From assembly GCF_000559025.1 (NCBI RefSeq), contig NZ_JAAN01000026.1:1-64000 (forward strand): a DNA stretch of 64,000 nucleotides. Direction: 5' to 3'. Below are positions 1 to 12,673 of the stretch, in pieces; position 1 is the first letter of the stretch; every line of letters begins with the position of its first letter. The position numbers and the translations under genes were made by a program. Source of the DNA: Luteimonas huabeiensis HB2 (GTDB taxonomy: Bacteria > Pseudomonadota > Gammaproteobacteria > Xanthomonadales > Xanthomonadaceae). The notes below the pieces were generated by a model. The model was not told where the DNA came from, searched no databases, and saw only the letters and a list, made by a program, of their open reading frames with translations.

Positions 1-44
1 GGGGCACGCCGCAGGCGTGCAAAGCGGCCCTCATCCGGCGGCTT

Positions 45-180
45 GCGGGAGAAGGAACAAGATGCGCCCGCTCGCGGGAGAAGGGACGGCATGAGCCCGC
101 TTGCGGGAAAAGGAACGGCATGCGCCCGCTCGCGGGGGAAGGAGAAGGAACGGCATGCCACCGCCCGCGGGAGAAGCGAC
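45..180. repeat. Tandem 29-nt GC-rich repeat upstream of xseA
   Basis: Three consecutive units with an exact 29-nt period (45-73, 74-102, 103-131) share the core GCGGGAGAAGG.ACGGCATG followed by GCCCGCT. A fourth copy (132-165) carries a 5-nt insertion, and a partial fifth copy starts at 167. The array lies just before xseA. Every unit holds an ATG and a purine-rich stretch resembling a ribosome binding site, which creates false start signals in several frames. It looks like an expanded xanthomonad intergenic element, not coding sequence. Confidence 0.75.
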
Positions 181-275
181 CGCCTCGGCGCTGCGGGTCG
201 AAGGTCGATACGCCCTGGGCCCGGCGATGCCGCGCGCGCCCGGTCGCGACCGGCCGGGCCGGGTATCCTGTGCCA

Positions 276-1613
276 ATGGCCCCGCACGACGAGATCCTCA
301 CGCCCAGCCAGCTCAACACCCTGGCCCGCAGCCTGCTCGAGGATGCGTTCGCCCTGGTGCAGGTCGAGGGCGAGCTGGGCAACGTCTCGCGGCCGGCCTC
401 GGGCCACCTCTACTTCACCCTCAAGGACGCGCGCGCCCAGGTGCGCTGCGCGATGTTCCGGCCCAAGAGCCAGTGGCTGCGGTTCCAGCCGCGCGAGGGC
501 CTCAAGGTGGTCGCGCGCGGGCGCGTCACCCTGTACGAGGCGCGCGGCGACTACCAGGTCGTCGTCGATGCGTTGGAGGAAGCCGGCGAAGGCGCGCTGC
601 GGCGCGCGTTCGAGGAACTGAAGGCGCGCCTGCAGGCCGAGGGCCTGTTCGACGCCGCGCGCAAGCGCCCGCTGCCGGCCTGGGTGCGCCGGCTGGGCGT
701 GGTCACCTCGCCCGGCGGCGCCGCGGTGCGCGACGTGATCAGCGTGCTGGGCCGGCGCTTCCCGCTGCTCGAGATCGAGATCCTGCCGGTGGTCGTGCAG
801 GGCGCGACCGCCGCGCCGCAGATCGTCGACATGCTGGCGCGGGCCGGCGCCTCGGGCCGCTACGACGCCCTGCTGCTGACCCGCGGCGGCGGCTCGCTGG
901 AGGACCTCTGGGCCTTCAACGACGAGGCGCTGGTGCGCGCGGTGGCGGCCTCGCCGGTGCCGATCGTGGCCGCGATCGGGCACGAGACCGACTTCAGCCT
1001 CGCCGAGTTCGCCGCCGACCTGCGCGCGCCGACGCCCTCGGCCGCGGCCGAGCTGCTGGCGCCCGACCGGCTCGACCTGCGCGCGCGCCTGCAGGCGCTG
1101 CAGCGCCGCCACGCCAGCCAGTTCGCGCACCGCATGCGGCAGGCAGCGCAGCGCGCCGACCGCGCCGCGCTGCGCCTGCACGCGCAGCGCCCGCAGGCGC
1201 GGCTGGCCGCGCTGGCGCGTCGCGGCGAGGACGCGCTGCGGCGGCTGCGCGCGGCGTGGCGCGTGTGCCAGGAGCGGCGCCAGGCGCGCCTGCGCCACGC
1301 CCAGGCCGACCTGCGCGCGCAGCGCCCCGAGGCCCGCCTGGCGCAGGCGCGCGCGCGCCTGCTGGCGCTGCAGCCGCGGCTCGCGGCCGGGCTGCCGCGA
1401 CGGCTGCACGGCGAGCGCGCGCGGCTGCTGGCGCTGGCGCGCGCGCTCGAGGCGGTGAGCCCGCTGGCGACCGTGGCGCGCGGCTACGCGATCCTGCTGC
1501 ACGAGGACGGGCGCGTGGTGCGCGGCATCGGCGACGCCGCGCCGGGCGACGCGCTGCGCGGGCGGCTGGCCGACGGCGAGCTGCGCCTGCGCGTCGAGCC
1601 GGCCGGCGACTGA
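276..1613 (+). CDS. xseA: Exodeoxyribonuclease VII large subunit
   Basis: Catalytic large subunit of exonuclease VII, a cytoplasmic nuclease that degrades single-stranded DNA in both directions together with several XseB subunits. The 445-aa product is close to the roughly 455 aa usual for the family. It opens with an OB-fold (about residues 10-105, with the typical [14 protein letters not shown] and ARCAMF-like segments). The nuclease domain follows, with [31 protein letters not shown] and [26 protein letters not shown], then an Ala/Arg-rich coiled-coil region. The ATG at 276 was chosen because the protein then starts at the conserved LTPSQLN segment; upstream in-frame ATGs fall inside the tandem repeat. 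No xseB is nearby. Confidence 0.95.
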   Translation: MAPHDEILTPSQLNTLARSLLEDAFALVQVEGELGNVSRPASGHLYFTLKDARAQVRCAMFRPKSQWLRFQPREGLKVVARGRVTLYEARGDYQVVVDALEEAGEGALRRAFEELKARLQAEGLFDAARKRPLPAWVRRLGVVTSPGGAAVRDVISVLGRRFPLLEIEILPVVVQGATAAPQIVDMLARAGASGRYDALLLTRGGGSLEDLWAFNDEALVRAVAASPVPIVAAIGHETDFSLAEFAADLRAPTPSAAAELLAPDRLDLRARLQALQRRHASQFAHRMRQAAQRADRAALRLHAQRPQARLAALARRGEDALRRLRAAWRVCQERRQARLRHAQADLRAQRPEARLAQARARLLALQPRLAAGLPRRLHGERARLLALARALEAVSPLATVARGYAILLHEDGRVVRGIGDAAPGDALRGRLADGELRLRVEPAGD

Positions 1614-1684
1614 ACGCCGCGCTCGCCCGGCGATCACGGCGGCCGGTGCACACTGCACACCCCCCGAGGGAGCATCGCGACCGC

Positions 1685-3331
<1,647 letters not shown>

Positions 3332-3419
3332 TCCTTCCCCCGTAGAAGCGCGCCGCGATGCGCCGCACGCCGCATCGCCGACCGCGGCCCGCTTCGCCGA
3401 CGCCCGCCAGGAGCCCCTC

Positions 3420-4910
<1,491 letters not shown>

Positions 4911-4931
4911 GGTCGCGGCCGGCGGCCGCGC

Positions 4932-7757
4932 TCAGGCCGACGGCTCCGGGCGCCCGTAGTAGTAGCCCTGGCCGAAGCCGCAGCCGAGCTGCAGCAGCAG
5001 ATCCCGCTGCTGCAGCGTCTCGATGCCCTCGCCGATGGTCTCGATGCCGAGGTTGCTGGCCAGCGCCAGGATCGCGCGGACCAGCGCCAGGCTCTCGGCG
5101 CTGGAAGCGCCGTCGAGGCCGGCGATGAAGCTGCGATCGATCTTGATCGACTGGATCGGGAAGCGGTGCAGGTAGGACAGCGCCGAGAAGCCGGTGCCGA
5201 AGTCGTCGAGCAGCACCAGCACGCCGCGCTCGCGCAGCGCGCCGAGCATGCGGCGCGCGCGCGGGGCGTCGTCGAGCAGCGCGACCTCGGTGATCTCGAT
5301 GCGCAGCCGCCCCGGGTCGGCGCCGGCGTCGTCGAGCAGGCGCAGCAGGCGGTCGGCGAAGTCCTCCGAGCGGAAATGCCGCGGCGAGACGTTGATCGAG
5401 ACGTAGCCGGCGGGCTGCCGGCTCAGCCAGCGCACCACGTGGCGGTACATCAGCCAGTCCACCTGTTCGATCAGGCCGCTGTCCTCGCCCACCCCGATGA
5501 AGGCGTCCGGGCCGAGCAGCCCGCGCTGCTCGTGGCGCCAGCGCAGCAGCGCCTCGTGGCCGACGACCGCGCCGTCGCGCAGGCGCACGATCGGCTGGAA
5601 GTGCGGCTCGAAATCGTCGGCCAGGATGGCGCGGCGCAGGTCGGCCTCGAGGTCGAGCAGCCGCATCGCCTCGGCGCGCATCTGCTCGTCGAACAGCGCG
5701 CTGCGGTCGCGGCCGAGCGCCTTGGCGCGGTACATCGCCGCATCGGCGTCGCGCAGCATCTCGTCGCCGCGGCGATAGCGCGGCTGCCAGCAGGCGATGC
5801 CGATGCTGGCCGAGGGGAACAGCTCACGCCCGGCGATCCACATCGGCCGGCCCAGCTCGACCAGCAGGCGCGCGGCCACGTGCTGCGCCAGCCGCGGCTC
5901 GGGCACCTCCTGCAGCAGCACCGCGAACTCGTCGCCGCCCAGGCGCGCCACGGTATCGCCGGCGGCCAGCGCGCGGCGCACGCGGCGGCCGGCCTCGACC
6001 AGCAGGTCGTCGCCGGCGGCATGGCCGACGCTGTCGTTGACCAGCTTGAAGCGGTCGAGATCGAAGAACAGCACCGCGAACGGCCCGGCCTCGCCGGCCT
6101 GCACCGCGGCGATCGCCGCGTCCAGCTTCTCCAGCAGGTGCTCGCGGTTGGGCAGGCCGGTGAGCTGGTCGTGGCGCGCCTGGTGGATCAGGCGCTGCTC
6201 GGCGCGGGTGCGCTCGCCCACCAGCGCGCGCAGCTCGCGGTTGGCCTCGCGCAGCTCGCGCGTGCGCGCCTCGACCCGGGATTCCAGCTCGGCGTGTGCG
6301 GCCTTCAGCGAGTCCTGCGCGCGCTTGCGCGACAGCGCGCCGCCGATGTGGTGGGCGACGAAGGTCAACAGCTCCTGGTCGCGCGCGTCGAAATCGACGT
6401 CCTCGGTATAGCTCTGCACCGCGATCGCGCCGATCGCCACCCCGTCGCGCACCAGCGGCACGCCCAGCCAGCAGTGCGCGCGCGAGCCCTGGCTGCGCAC
6501 GTCGCCGGCCGCCTCCAGGCGGTCGATGGTGCTGCGGTCGGCCAGCAGCGCCTGCCCGGTGCGGATCACGAATTCGGTCAGCCCGCGGGCGAGCTGCCGC
6601 GGCGGGCGCACCGTGTCGCGCGCATCCACCGAGTACGGGAACTCGATGCGGGCGCCGTCGCCGCCGAGCATGGCGATGTAGAAGTTCTCCGCGTACAGCA
6701 GCCCGCTGACCACCTCGTGCACGTCGGCGTAGAAGCGGGTCAGGCTGCCGGCCTCCACCGACATCTCGCTGATCCGGTACAGCGCGCGCTGCAGGCGCTC
6801 GGCGCGCTGGCGCTCGACGATCTCCGCCTGCAGCACCCGGTTGGCGCGCTGCAGCTCGCGGGTGCGCTCGTCGACGCGGCGCTCCAGCTCGCGCTGCGCG
6901 TGCTTGCGGTCCAGCGCGGTCAGGATGTGCTGCGCCACGTACTCCAGCAGCGCGCGGTCCTCCACGCTGTAGCTGTCCGGCACCTCGTAGTTCTGCACCA
7001 CGATCGCGCCGCACACGCGGCTGCCGCGGCGCACCGGCACGCCCAGCCAGTCGGCGCTGTCGGGGCCGTGCCGGGGATCGGCCGCCACGCCCAGCCGCGC
7101 GCGGATCGCCGCCGGCGCCCCGAACAGCGGCTGCCCGTAGCGCAGCAGCGCGGCGGTCAGGCTGTTGGGCAGGTCGTCGAGCGGGATCTCGCGTTCCGGA
7201 TCCGCCTTCCAGGCGTCGATGCGGTCGGCGAAGTAGAGGAAGCGCACCGTCTCGCGCAGGTCGTCGTAGAGCACGATGTAGAAGTTCTCGGCCGACATCA
7301 GCGCGGCGACCACCGCGTGCACCCGCGCCAGCATGTGCTGCATCTCCAGCGACGAGCCGGACAGGTCGGCGATCTCGTAGAGCGCCTGCTGCAGGCGTTC
7401 GGACTTCTGCAGCGCGCGGACCTGCGCCCGCGCGCGCTCGGCGCGCACCGCCAGCGCCACCGCGCTCTCGGCCAGCCGCAGCCAGCGCGCGCGCATGGCC
7501 GCATCCAGCGGCCGCCGCGCCCGCGCCGCCACCGCCACCCGCATGCCCAGTTCTTCCCAGAGCAGGTCGAGGCCGGACTCGCCCTCCGGGCCGATCCCCG
7601 CCAGCGCCGCCGCGGCGCGCCGGTTCAGGGCGTCCGCGGCGCCGGGCGTGGCCGCCCGGCCCTCGCCCAGGCGCGGATCGCGCCAGTGCACGGCCACCTC
7701 CCCGCCCTCGGGCAGCAACGCCGCCAGATGGTCCCGCAGCAGTTCCGCGCTGTCCAT
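4932..7757 (-). CDS. GAF-GAF-GGDEF-EAL cyclic-di-GMP signalling protein
   Basis: Predicted cytoplasmic bifunctional cyclic-di-GMP protein (941 aa). Two GAF-like sensory domains (about residues 150-310 and 340-490), each followed by a coiled coil, precede a GGDEF domain and an EAL domain. The GGDEF signature is intact at 607-611, so diguanylate cyclase activity is possible. The RxxD inhibitory site five residues upstream is absent (AAGD instead). The EAL domain is also intact, with FQPIVRLRDG, GHEALLRW near 734, and DDFGTGFSALSYL, so phosphodiesterase activity is possible. No membrane segment is visible. The ATG at 7757 was chosen over a longer frame reaching 8006 because the extra N-terminus is Arg/Pro-rich and unstructured. 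It is divergent from the sigma factor gene. Confidence 0.9.
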   Translation of the reverse strand: MDSAELLRDHLAALLPEGGEVAVHWRDPRLGEGRAATPGAADALNRRAAAALAGIGPEGESGLDLLWEELGMRVAVAARARRPLDAAMRARWLRLAESAVALAVRAERARAQVRALQKSERLQQALYEIADLSGSSLEMQHMLARVHAVVAALMSAENFYIVLYDDLRETVRFLYFADRIDAWKADPEREIPLDDLPNSLTAALLRYGQPLFGAPAAIRARLGVAADPRHGPDSADWLGVPVRRGSRVCGAIVVQNYEVPDSYSVEDRALLEYVAQHILTALDRKHAQRELERRVDERTRELQRANRVLQAEIVERQRAERLQRALYRISEMSVEAGSLTRFYADVHEVVSGLLYAENFYIAMLGGDGARIEFPYSVDARDTVRPPRQLARGLTEFVIRTGQALLADRSTIDRLEAAGDVRSQGSRAHCWLGVPLVRDGVAIGAIAVQSYTEDVDFDARDQELLTFVAHHIGGALSRKRAQDSLKAAHAELESRVEARTRELREANRELRALVGERTRAEQRLIHQARHDQLTGLPNREHLLEKLDAAIAAVQAGEAGPFAVLFFDLDRFKLVNDSVGHAAGDDLLVEAGRRVRRALAAGDTVARLGGDEFAVLLQEVPEPRLAQHVAARLLVELGRPMWIAGRELFPSASIGIACWQPRYRRGDEMLRDADAAMYRAKALGRDRSALFDEQMRAEAMRLLDLEADLRRAILADDFEPHFQPIVRLRDGAVVGHEALLRWRHEQRGLLGPDAFIGVGEDSGLIEQVDWLMYRHVVRWLSRQPAGYVSINVSPRHFRSEDFADRLLRLLDDAGADPGRLRIEITEVALLDDAPRARRMLGALRERGVLVLLDDFGTGFSALSYLHRFPIQSIKIDRSFIAGLDGASSAESLALVRAILALASNLGIETIGEGIETLQQRDLLLQLGCGFGQGYYYGRPEPSA

Positions 7758-8019
7758 CGGTCCGGTCCGCGCCGGTGCTTCCAGAGTGTTCTCGGTCTCG
7801 TGCACGCGCTGCGCCGCTCCTGCTGGTGCGAAGCATAACGGCAGCCGCGCCCGCGGCAGCACGGATTCTTCACCCCGCACGCCGCGCCCGGGCGTTGGCC
7901 TGCCGGCCATGCCCCTGCCCGCCCGTCCACCCGCGATCCGCGCCGTCCCGCGCGAGGTCGGCATCCGCGCCCCGCGGCGCGCCCTCCCCGCGCCGCGGCG
8001 CTTCACCTGCGGCGGCCGA

Positions 8020-8607
8020 ATGCTTAACCTGCGCGCGGTGAGCGATGCCTCCGCCCGGACCGCAGACGACGACAGCGACGAAGCCCTGATGCAGGCCTAT
8101 GCCGGCGGCCGGGCGTCGGCGTTCGAGGCCCTGTACGCGCGGCACCGCCAGCGGTTGTACCGGTTCCTGCTGCGCCAGCTGCGCGATCCCGCGCTGGCCG
8201 ACGAGCTGTACCAGGACGTCTGGCAGCGGGTGATCGCCGCGCGCGCCGACTGGCGTCCGGACGCCGGCTTCGCCTCCTGGCTGTACCGGATCGCGCGCAA
8301 CCGCCTGGCCGATCACTGGCGCGCCGCCCGCCATCGCCCGCCGCCGCCGCAGGACGCCGAATCGCGCCTGGCCCGTGTACCGGACGACGACACCCCGGAG
8401 ACTACGCTGGACGAACACGAGCGCCGCGCCCGCCTGCAGGCCGCGCTGGACGAACTGCCGGACGAACAGCGCGAGGTGGTGCTGCTGCGGCTGGAGCAGG
8501 AACTGACCCTGGAGGAGATCGGCGCCGTCACCGGCGTCGGACGCGAGACCGTGAAATCCCGGCTGCGCTACGCGATGGACAAGCTCAGGGGGCGGCTGGC
8601 GCCATGA
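8020..8607 (+). CDS. ECF-family RNA polymerase sigma factor
   Basis: Extracytoplasmic-function (group IV) sigma factor of about 195 aa. Region 2 is visible as SAFEALYARHRQRLYRFLLR, then ADELYQDVWQRV and FASWLYRIARNRLADHWR. Region 4 is LDELPDEQREVVLLR, then LTLEEIGAVTGVGRETVKSRLRYA, a helix-turn-helix that should read the -35 element. The ATG at 8020 and a GTG at 8038 are both possible starts; neither has a strong ribosome binding site. The stop overlaps the start of the next gene (ATGA), the usual sigma/anti-sigma arrangement. Because that partner appears frame-disrupted, the sigma factor may be unrestrained or controlled differently. Confidence 0.9.
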   Translation: MLNLRAVSDASARTADDDSDEALMQAYAGGRASAFEALYARHRQRLYRFLLRQLRDPALADELYQDVWQRVIAARADWRPDAGFASWLYRIARNRLADHWRAARHRPPPPQDAESRLARVPDDDTPETTLDEHERRARLQAALDELPDEQREVVLLRLEQELTLEEIGAVTGVGRETVKSRLRYAMDKLRGRLAP

Positions 8608-9258
8608 GCCATCGCGACCGCACGCCGCTCGACGCCGAGGAGCGCGCCCTGGCCGCGCAGCTGGCCCGTCATGCGCCCGCGCAGGGCCCGTCGGCGGAGC
8701 TGGACGCGCGCGTACTGGCGATGGCGCGCGCGGCGGCCGGCGACGGCGGGACCGACGCCGACGCCGCCGTCGCCCCCGCCCCGCTGCACGGACGCGGCCG
8801 TCGGCGCCGCCGCCGCTGCGCCCGCGCCGGCGATGCCGGCGCTCCCGCCCGCCCCCGTGTCCGCCCCCCTGTCCGCCGCCGAGCCGACGGATGCCGACCG
8901 GCCGCACGGCCAGCCCCGGCCGCAAGCCGAGGCCGTCGAACCCGCCTCGGCGCGGGCCTTGCGCGCGCTGCCGCCGCCTCCGCCGGCGCCGCCCGCGCCC
9001 CCGGTCGCGTTCGATGCGCCGGTGCCGCTCGACGCGCCCGCGACGGACGCCGCGACGCAGGCCGACGAGGACCTGGACGAATCGCCGCCGGCGACCGCGG
9101 ACTCTCCGGAGGTGCACCGCGCCTGGCTGCAGCGCATCCGCGAGCTGCGCGATGCGGGCCGGCTGCGCGAGGCGCGCGAGAGCCTCGCCGAATGGCGCAA
9201 CCGCTATCCCTGGCTGGCGGTGCCGGACGACCTGAAGCCGCTCGCCGATCCGCCATGA
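8604..9258 (+). pseudogene. Probable anti-sigma factor gene, frame-disrupted and lacking its membrane segment
   Basis: The frame starting at ATG 8604, overlapping the sigma factor stop, encodes a typical N-terminus (SHRDRTPLDAEERALAAQL, then LDARVLAMARAAA) and reaches a basic stretch GRGRRRRRR. After that it becomes low-complexity and stops at 9269. The natural C-terminus is in the frame one nucleotide further on: PEVHRAWLQRIRELRDAG, REARESLAEWRNRYPWL, ending at 9258. The switch falls around 8790-8830. No hydrophobic helix exists in either frame, although a transmembrane anchor would be expected after the basic stretch. A 3n+2 deletion or a sequencing error in this G/C-only tract would explain both facts. 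A programmed +1 shift is a remote alternative. Confidence 0.6.
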
Positions 9259-9265
9259 GCCGCGC

Positions 9266-9856
9266 ATGAGCCGCGACACCCTCGCCGCGCCCGCCGAGCA
9301 CCTGCTCGAAGTGCGGCACAGCCGATTCCTGGTGCGCGCCGCGCCCGCCGACAGCGCGGACGCAGCGATGGCGCACGTGCGCGCGGTCGCGGTGCCCGAG
9401 GCGACCCACAACTGCTGGGCCTGGCGGATCGGCGCCGAATACCGCTCCAGCGACGACGGCGAGCCCGCCGGCACCGCCGGCCGGCCGATCCTGGCCGCCA
9501 TCGACGGCCAGGGCTTCGACCGCGTGGCGGTGGTGGTCACGCGCTGGTTCGGCGGCATCAAGCTCGGCGCCGGCGGCCTGGTGCGCGCCTACGGCGGGGC
9601 CGCGGCCGAATGCCTGCGGCTGGCCCCGCGCGCGCCGCTGATCGAGGAGACCGAACTGATCCTGCGCGCCGGCTTCGACGATCTGGGCAGCGTGCACCAG
9701 GCGCTCGCGCTGCATGATGCCGACAAGCTGGAGGAAGCCTTCGACGCCGCCGGCGCGCGCTTCCGCTTGCGCCTGCCGGCCGACCGCGTGGAGGCGCTGC
9801 GCCGGCACCTGCGCGACGCGACCCGCGATCGCGTGCGCATCGACGCGCCGGCCTGA
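9266..9856 (+). CDS. YigZ/IMPACT family protein (UPF0029)
   Basis: Member of the YigZ/IMPACT family (196 aa), conserved proteins with a two-domain EF-G-like fold. Their bacterial role is not settled; the eukaryotic relative IMPACT modulates GCN2 signalling. The signature is clear: HSRFLVRAAP near the start, ATHNCWAWRIG, SSDDGEPAGTAGRPILAA and VVTRWFGGIKLGAGGLVRAY in the first domain. A second ferredoxin-like domain covers the last 70 residues. The start ATG at 9266 lies 7 nt after the disrupted anti-sigma gene's stop, so it may be transcribed with the sigma factor pair without being functionally linked. Confidence 0.92.
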   Translation: MSRDTLAAPAEHLLEVRHSRFLVRAAPADSADAAMAHVRAVAVPEATHNCWAWRIGAEYRSSDDGEPAGTAGRPILAAIDGQGFDRVAVVVTRWFGGIKLGAGGLVRAYGGAAAECLRLAPRAPLIEETELILRAGFDDLGSVHQALALHDADKLEEAFDAAGARFRLRLPADRVEALRRHLRDATRDRVRIDAPA

Positions 9857-9931
9857 AGCGCGGCGCGGGGCGGGCCGGCGCGGCCCTTCCCGTACACTGG
9901 ACGGCCGCGATCCGGTCCTTCGTCCTTCCCC

Positions 9932-11707
9932 ATGGTCCAGCCCCCACCCGACTCCGCAGACGCGCGCGGCGGCAAGGCGCCGCTCGGCGTGCTGCGCACC
10001 CTGCTGCCGTTCCTGGCGCGGCAGCGCGGCCTGCTGATCGCGTGGTTGCTGGCGCTGGCGGCCTCCACCGCCGCCACCCTGAGCCTGCCGGTCGCGGTCG
10101 GGCAGATGATCGATCGCGGCTTCAGCGACGCCGACAACATCAATGCCGCGTTCGCGCTGCTGTTCGCGGTGGCGCTGGCCCTGGCGCTGGCCACCGCGGC
10201 GCGCTTCTACTTCGTCTCGCTGCTGGGCGAACGGGTCATCGCCGACCTGCGCATGCGCCTGTACGCGCACCTGGTCGGGCTGGACCAGGCCTTCTACGAG
10301 CGCAACCGCAGCGGCGAGCTGGTGTCGCGCCTGTCGGCCGACACCGAGCTGCTGCGCGGCGTGGTCGGCTCCGGCATGTCGGTGGCGCTGCGCAGCGTGG
10401 TGATGGTGATCGGCAGCCTCACCATGCTCGTGGTCACCAGCCCGCGGCTGGCGGCCTGGACCCTGATCGGCATTCCGCTGTTCGTGCTGCCGCTGGTGCT
10501 GGGCGGGCGGCGCCTGCAGAAGATCGCGCGGCAGAGCCAGGACCGCGTGGCGGACGCCAACATGCTCGCCGCCGAGACCCTGGGCGCGATCCGCACCGTG
10601 CAGGCGCACGCCCACGAGCCCTGGGAACGCGGCCGCTTCGACGACGCGGTCAGGCGCTCGGTCGCCACCGCGCGCAAGCGCATCGGCACCCAGGCGGTGG
10701 TGACCGCGATCGCGATCACCGCGATCTTCGGCGCCATCACCGTGGTGCTGTGGTCGGGCGCGCACGACGTGGTGGACGGCCGCCTGAGTCCGGGCACGCT
10801 GGGCCAGTTCGTGCTCTACGCGCTGATGGGCGGCGGCTCGGTCGGCGCCCTGGCCGAGGTCTGGAACGAACTGCAGCGCGCGGCCGGCGGCATGGGCCGG
10901 ATCAACGAACTGCTGGTGGAACGGCCCACCCTGCGCGCGCCGGAGCGGCCGGCGCCGCTGCCGTTGCCGTTGCGCGGCGAGGTGCGGCTGCAGGACGTGG
11001 TCTTCCACTATCCCGGGCGCGACGCCGTACCCGCGCTCGACGGCGTCGATCTGCACGTGCGCCCCGGCGAGACCGTCGCCCTGGTCGGGCCCTCCGGGGC
11101 CGGCAAGAGCACCGTGTTCGCGCTGCTGCTGCGCTTCCACGACCCGCAGGTCGGGCGGGTGGAGGTGGACGGGCTGGACGTGCGCACGCTCGATCCGGCC
11201 GCGCTGCGCGGGCAGATCGCGCTGGTGCCGCAGCAGCCCACGATCTTCGCCGCCAGCGCGCGCGACAACATCCGCTACGGGCGCCTGGACGCCACCGACG
11301 CCGAGGTCGAGGCCGCCGCGCGCGCGGCCGAGGCCGACGACTTCATCCGCGCCCTGCCCGCCGGCTACGACGAGCAGCTGGGCGAGCGCGGCGCGCGGCT
11401 GTCGGGCGGGCAGCAACAGCGCATCGCGATCGCCCGCGCGCTGCTGCGCGATGCGCCGATCCTGCTGCTCGACGAGGCGACCTCGGCATTGGACGCGCAG
11501 AGCGAGCGCGCGGTGCAGCAGGCGCTGGAGACCCTGATGCGCGGGCGCACCACCCTGGTCATCGCCCACCGCCTGGCCACCGTGCTCAAGGCCGACCGCA
11601 TCGTGGTGATGGACCAGGGCCGCATCGTCGCCGAGGGCCGGCACGAGGCCCTGCTCGCCGAGGGCGGGCTGTACGCGGAACTGGCGCGGCTGCAGTTCCT
11701 GGACTGA
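9932..11707 (+). CDS. ABC exporter, fused membrane and ATPase domains (MsbA/LmrA type)
   Basis: Type IV-fold ABC half-transporter of 591 aa, expected to work as an inner-membrane homodimer exporting a lipid or hydrophobic compound. Six transmembrane helices occupy about residues 30-320. The nucleotide-binding domain has Walker [10 protein letters not shown] (386-394), signature [16 protein letters not shown], Walker [13 protein letters not shown] and the H-loop in LVIAHRL. The N-terminus carries a short polar extension. No accessory subunit gene is adjacent, so the substrate cannot be assigned; sequence style fits the family often labelled ABC transporter transmembrane protein in Lysobacteraceae. 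A possible -10 box TACACT lies at 9893-9898. Confidence 0.92.
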   Translation: MVQPPPDSADARGGKAPLGVLRTLLPFLARQRGLLIAWLLALAASTAATLSLPVAVGQMIDRGFSDADNINAAFALLFAVALALALATAARFYFVSLLGERVIADLRMRLYAHLVGLDQAFYERNRSGELVSRLSADTELLRGVVGSGMSVALRSVVMVIGSLTMLVVTSPRLAAWTLIGIPLFVLPLVLGGRRLQKIARQSQDRVADANMLAAETLGAIRTVQAHAHEPWERGRFDDAVRRSVATARKRIGTQAVVTAIAITAIFGAITVVLWSGAHDVVDGRLSPGTLGQFVLYALMGGGSVGALAEVWNELQRAAGGMGRINELLVERPTLRAPERPAPLPLPLRGEVRLQDVVFHYPGRDAVPALDGVDLHVRPGETVALVGPSGAGKSTVFALLLRFHDPQVGRVEVDGLDVRTLDPAALRGQIALVPQQPTIFAASARDNIRYGRLDATDAEVEAAARAAEADDFIRALPAGYDEQLGERGARLSGGQQQRIAIARALLRDAPILLLDEATSALDAQSERAVQQALETLMRGRTTLVIAHRLATVLKADRIVVMDQGRIVAEGRHEALLAEGGLYAELARLQFLD

Positions 11708-11721
11708 CGGTCGCGAACGGC

Positions 11722-12618
11722 ATGGGGCTGCGCGCCTTCCGCACGATCCGGCAATCGCGCATGTTCCGCGGCGCATCGCTCCTGCTCGGCGCGGTGGCCG
11801 CGCTGTTGTCCGGCGGCTGCGACAAGGTCGCCCGGCAGACGCTCTACGATCGCGACGGCCTGGTCGCGACCCGGATCGAACGGCGCTATCACGACTGGAG
11901 CACCGGCACCGATCGGACCGCGGTGGGATACAAGATCCGGTTCAGGGGCGAGGCGCTGTGCGGCGAACGGCTCACCCGCCTGCTGTACGCCGATGCCCCG
12001 GAACGCGCGCCCTACGTGCCGAGGCATTGCCCCGTCGCCGCCGAGGCCGCCGGCCGCGCCGGATTGCTGGCCTTCCTCGACGTCTCGAGCATCGGCGATC
12101 CGCGGCTGGCGCGGCTGTACGTGGACCGCGGCGAACTGGTGGTCGAGCGCCTGCTCGACGAGCGTCCGGAGAGACTGCACAGCGGTCGCTTCCTGCCGCC
12201 GCGGATCGACGGCTGGAGCCGGATCGCGACCCCGGCCGGCGACACGCTGATGATCGCGCACGACCCGTTGCGTATCGTCGATCTGGGCCGCGGCGAGCTG
12301 CTGGACATCGAGGACGGCACCGCCTTGCTGATCGACCGTTGGCGGCCGCCGGCCGGGGTCGCCGCGACCTTCCACGCGGTCCGCCTGGCCGACGGCACGC
12401 GCCTGGCCAGCCTGGAGATGCCGGCGCCCTGCCTCGCTCTTCCCGACCTGCAGCTGGACGAACCGCGCGCCCGCCTGCCCGCCGCGCAGGGGCGAGCGCG
12501 GATCGATTTCGACGAGGTGCCGGCCTGGCGCCGGACGGTGCTGAGCTGGCGGCCGGACGCCGCCGAGCTGACCCCGGCGATGCCCTGCGATCGCGCCGGG
12601 CGCGCGGCGGCGGGATGA
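11722..12618 (+). CDS. Predicted lipoprotein of unknown function
   Basis: Protein of 298 aa, or 285 aa if the second ATG at 11761 is used. From that second Met it has a short signal sequence (MFRGASLLLGAVAALLSGGC) with Cys in a lipobox-like position, although the -3 residue is Ser, not the preferred Leu. The mature part is soluble and beta-rich by appearance, with no recognised catalytic motif, and contains two further Cys pairs. It starts 14 nt after the exporter gene, so the two may be co-transcribed. I do not recognise the family. Confidence 0.7.
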   Translation: MGLRAFRTIRQSRMFRGASLLLGAVAALLSGGCDKVARQTLYDRDGLVATRIERRYHDWSTGTDRTAVGYKIRFRGEALCGERLTRLLYADAPERAPYVPRHCPVAAEAAGRAGLLAFLDVSSIGDPRLARLYVDRGELVVERLLDERPERLHSGRFLPPRIDGWSRIATPAGDTLMIAHDPLRIVDLGRGELLDIEDGTALLIDRWRPPAGVAATFHAVRLADGTRLASLEMPAPCLALPDLQLDEPRARLPAAQGRARIDFDEVPAWRRTVLSWRPDAAELTPAMPCDRAGRAAAG

Positions 12619-12673
12619 TGCCGGCGCAAGGAGCGCGGCGCCTCTGCACCGGCGCCGGCGCAGCCGCCGCGCG

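Noticed and set aside
45..180. CRISPR array
   Set aside because: Units are directly adjacent, without spacers, and no cas gene is present; the same applies to the repeats at 37062-37308.
5166..7838. Long plus-strand open frame opposite the GGDEF-EAL gene
   Set aside because: The minus strand encodes intact GAF, GGDEF and EAL domains; the opposite frame is His/Gln/Ala/Arg-rich with no recognisable domain.
8671..9258. Independent gene in the +1 frame over the anti-sigma region
   Set aside because: Its first 60 residues are low-complexity shadow of the other frame; only its C-terminal half looks real, fitting a single disrupted gene better.
12619..12673. Bidirectional terminator between the lipoprotein and fumarase genes
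   Set aside because: GCCGGCGC/GCGCCGGC motifs can pair, but such pairs are frequent by chance at this GC content and no T-run follows on either strand.
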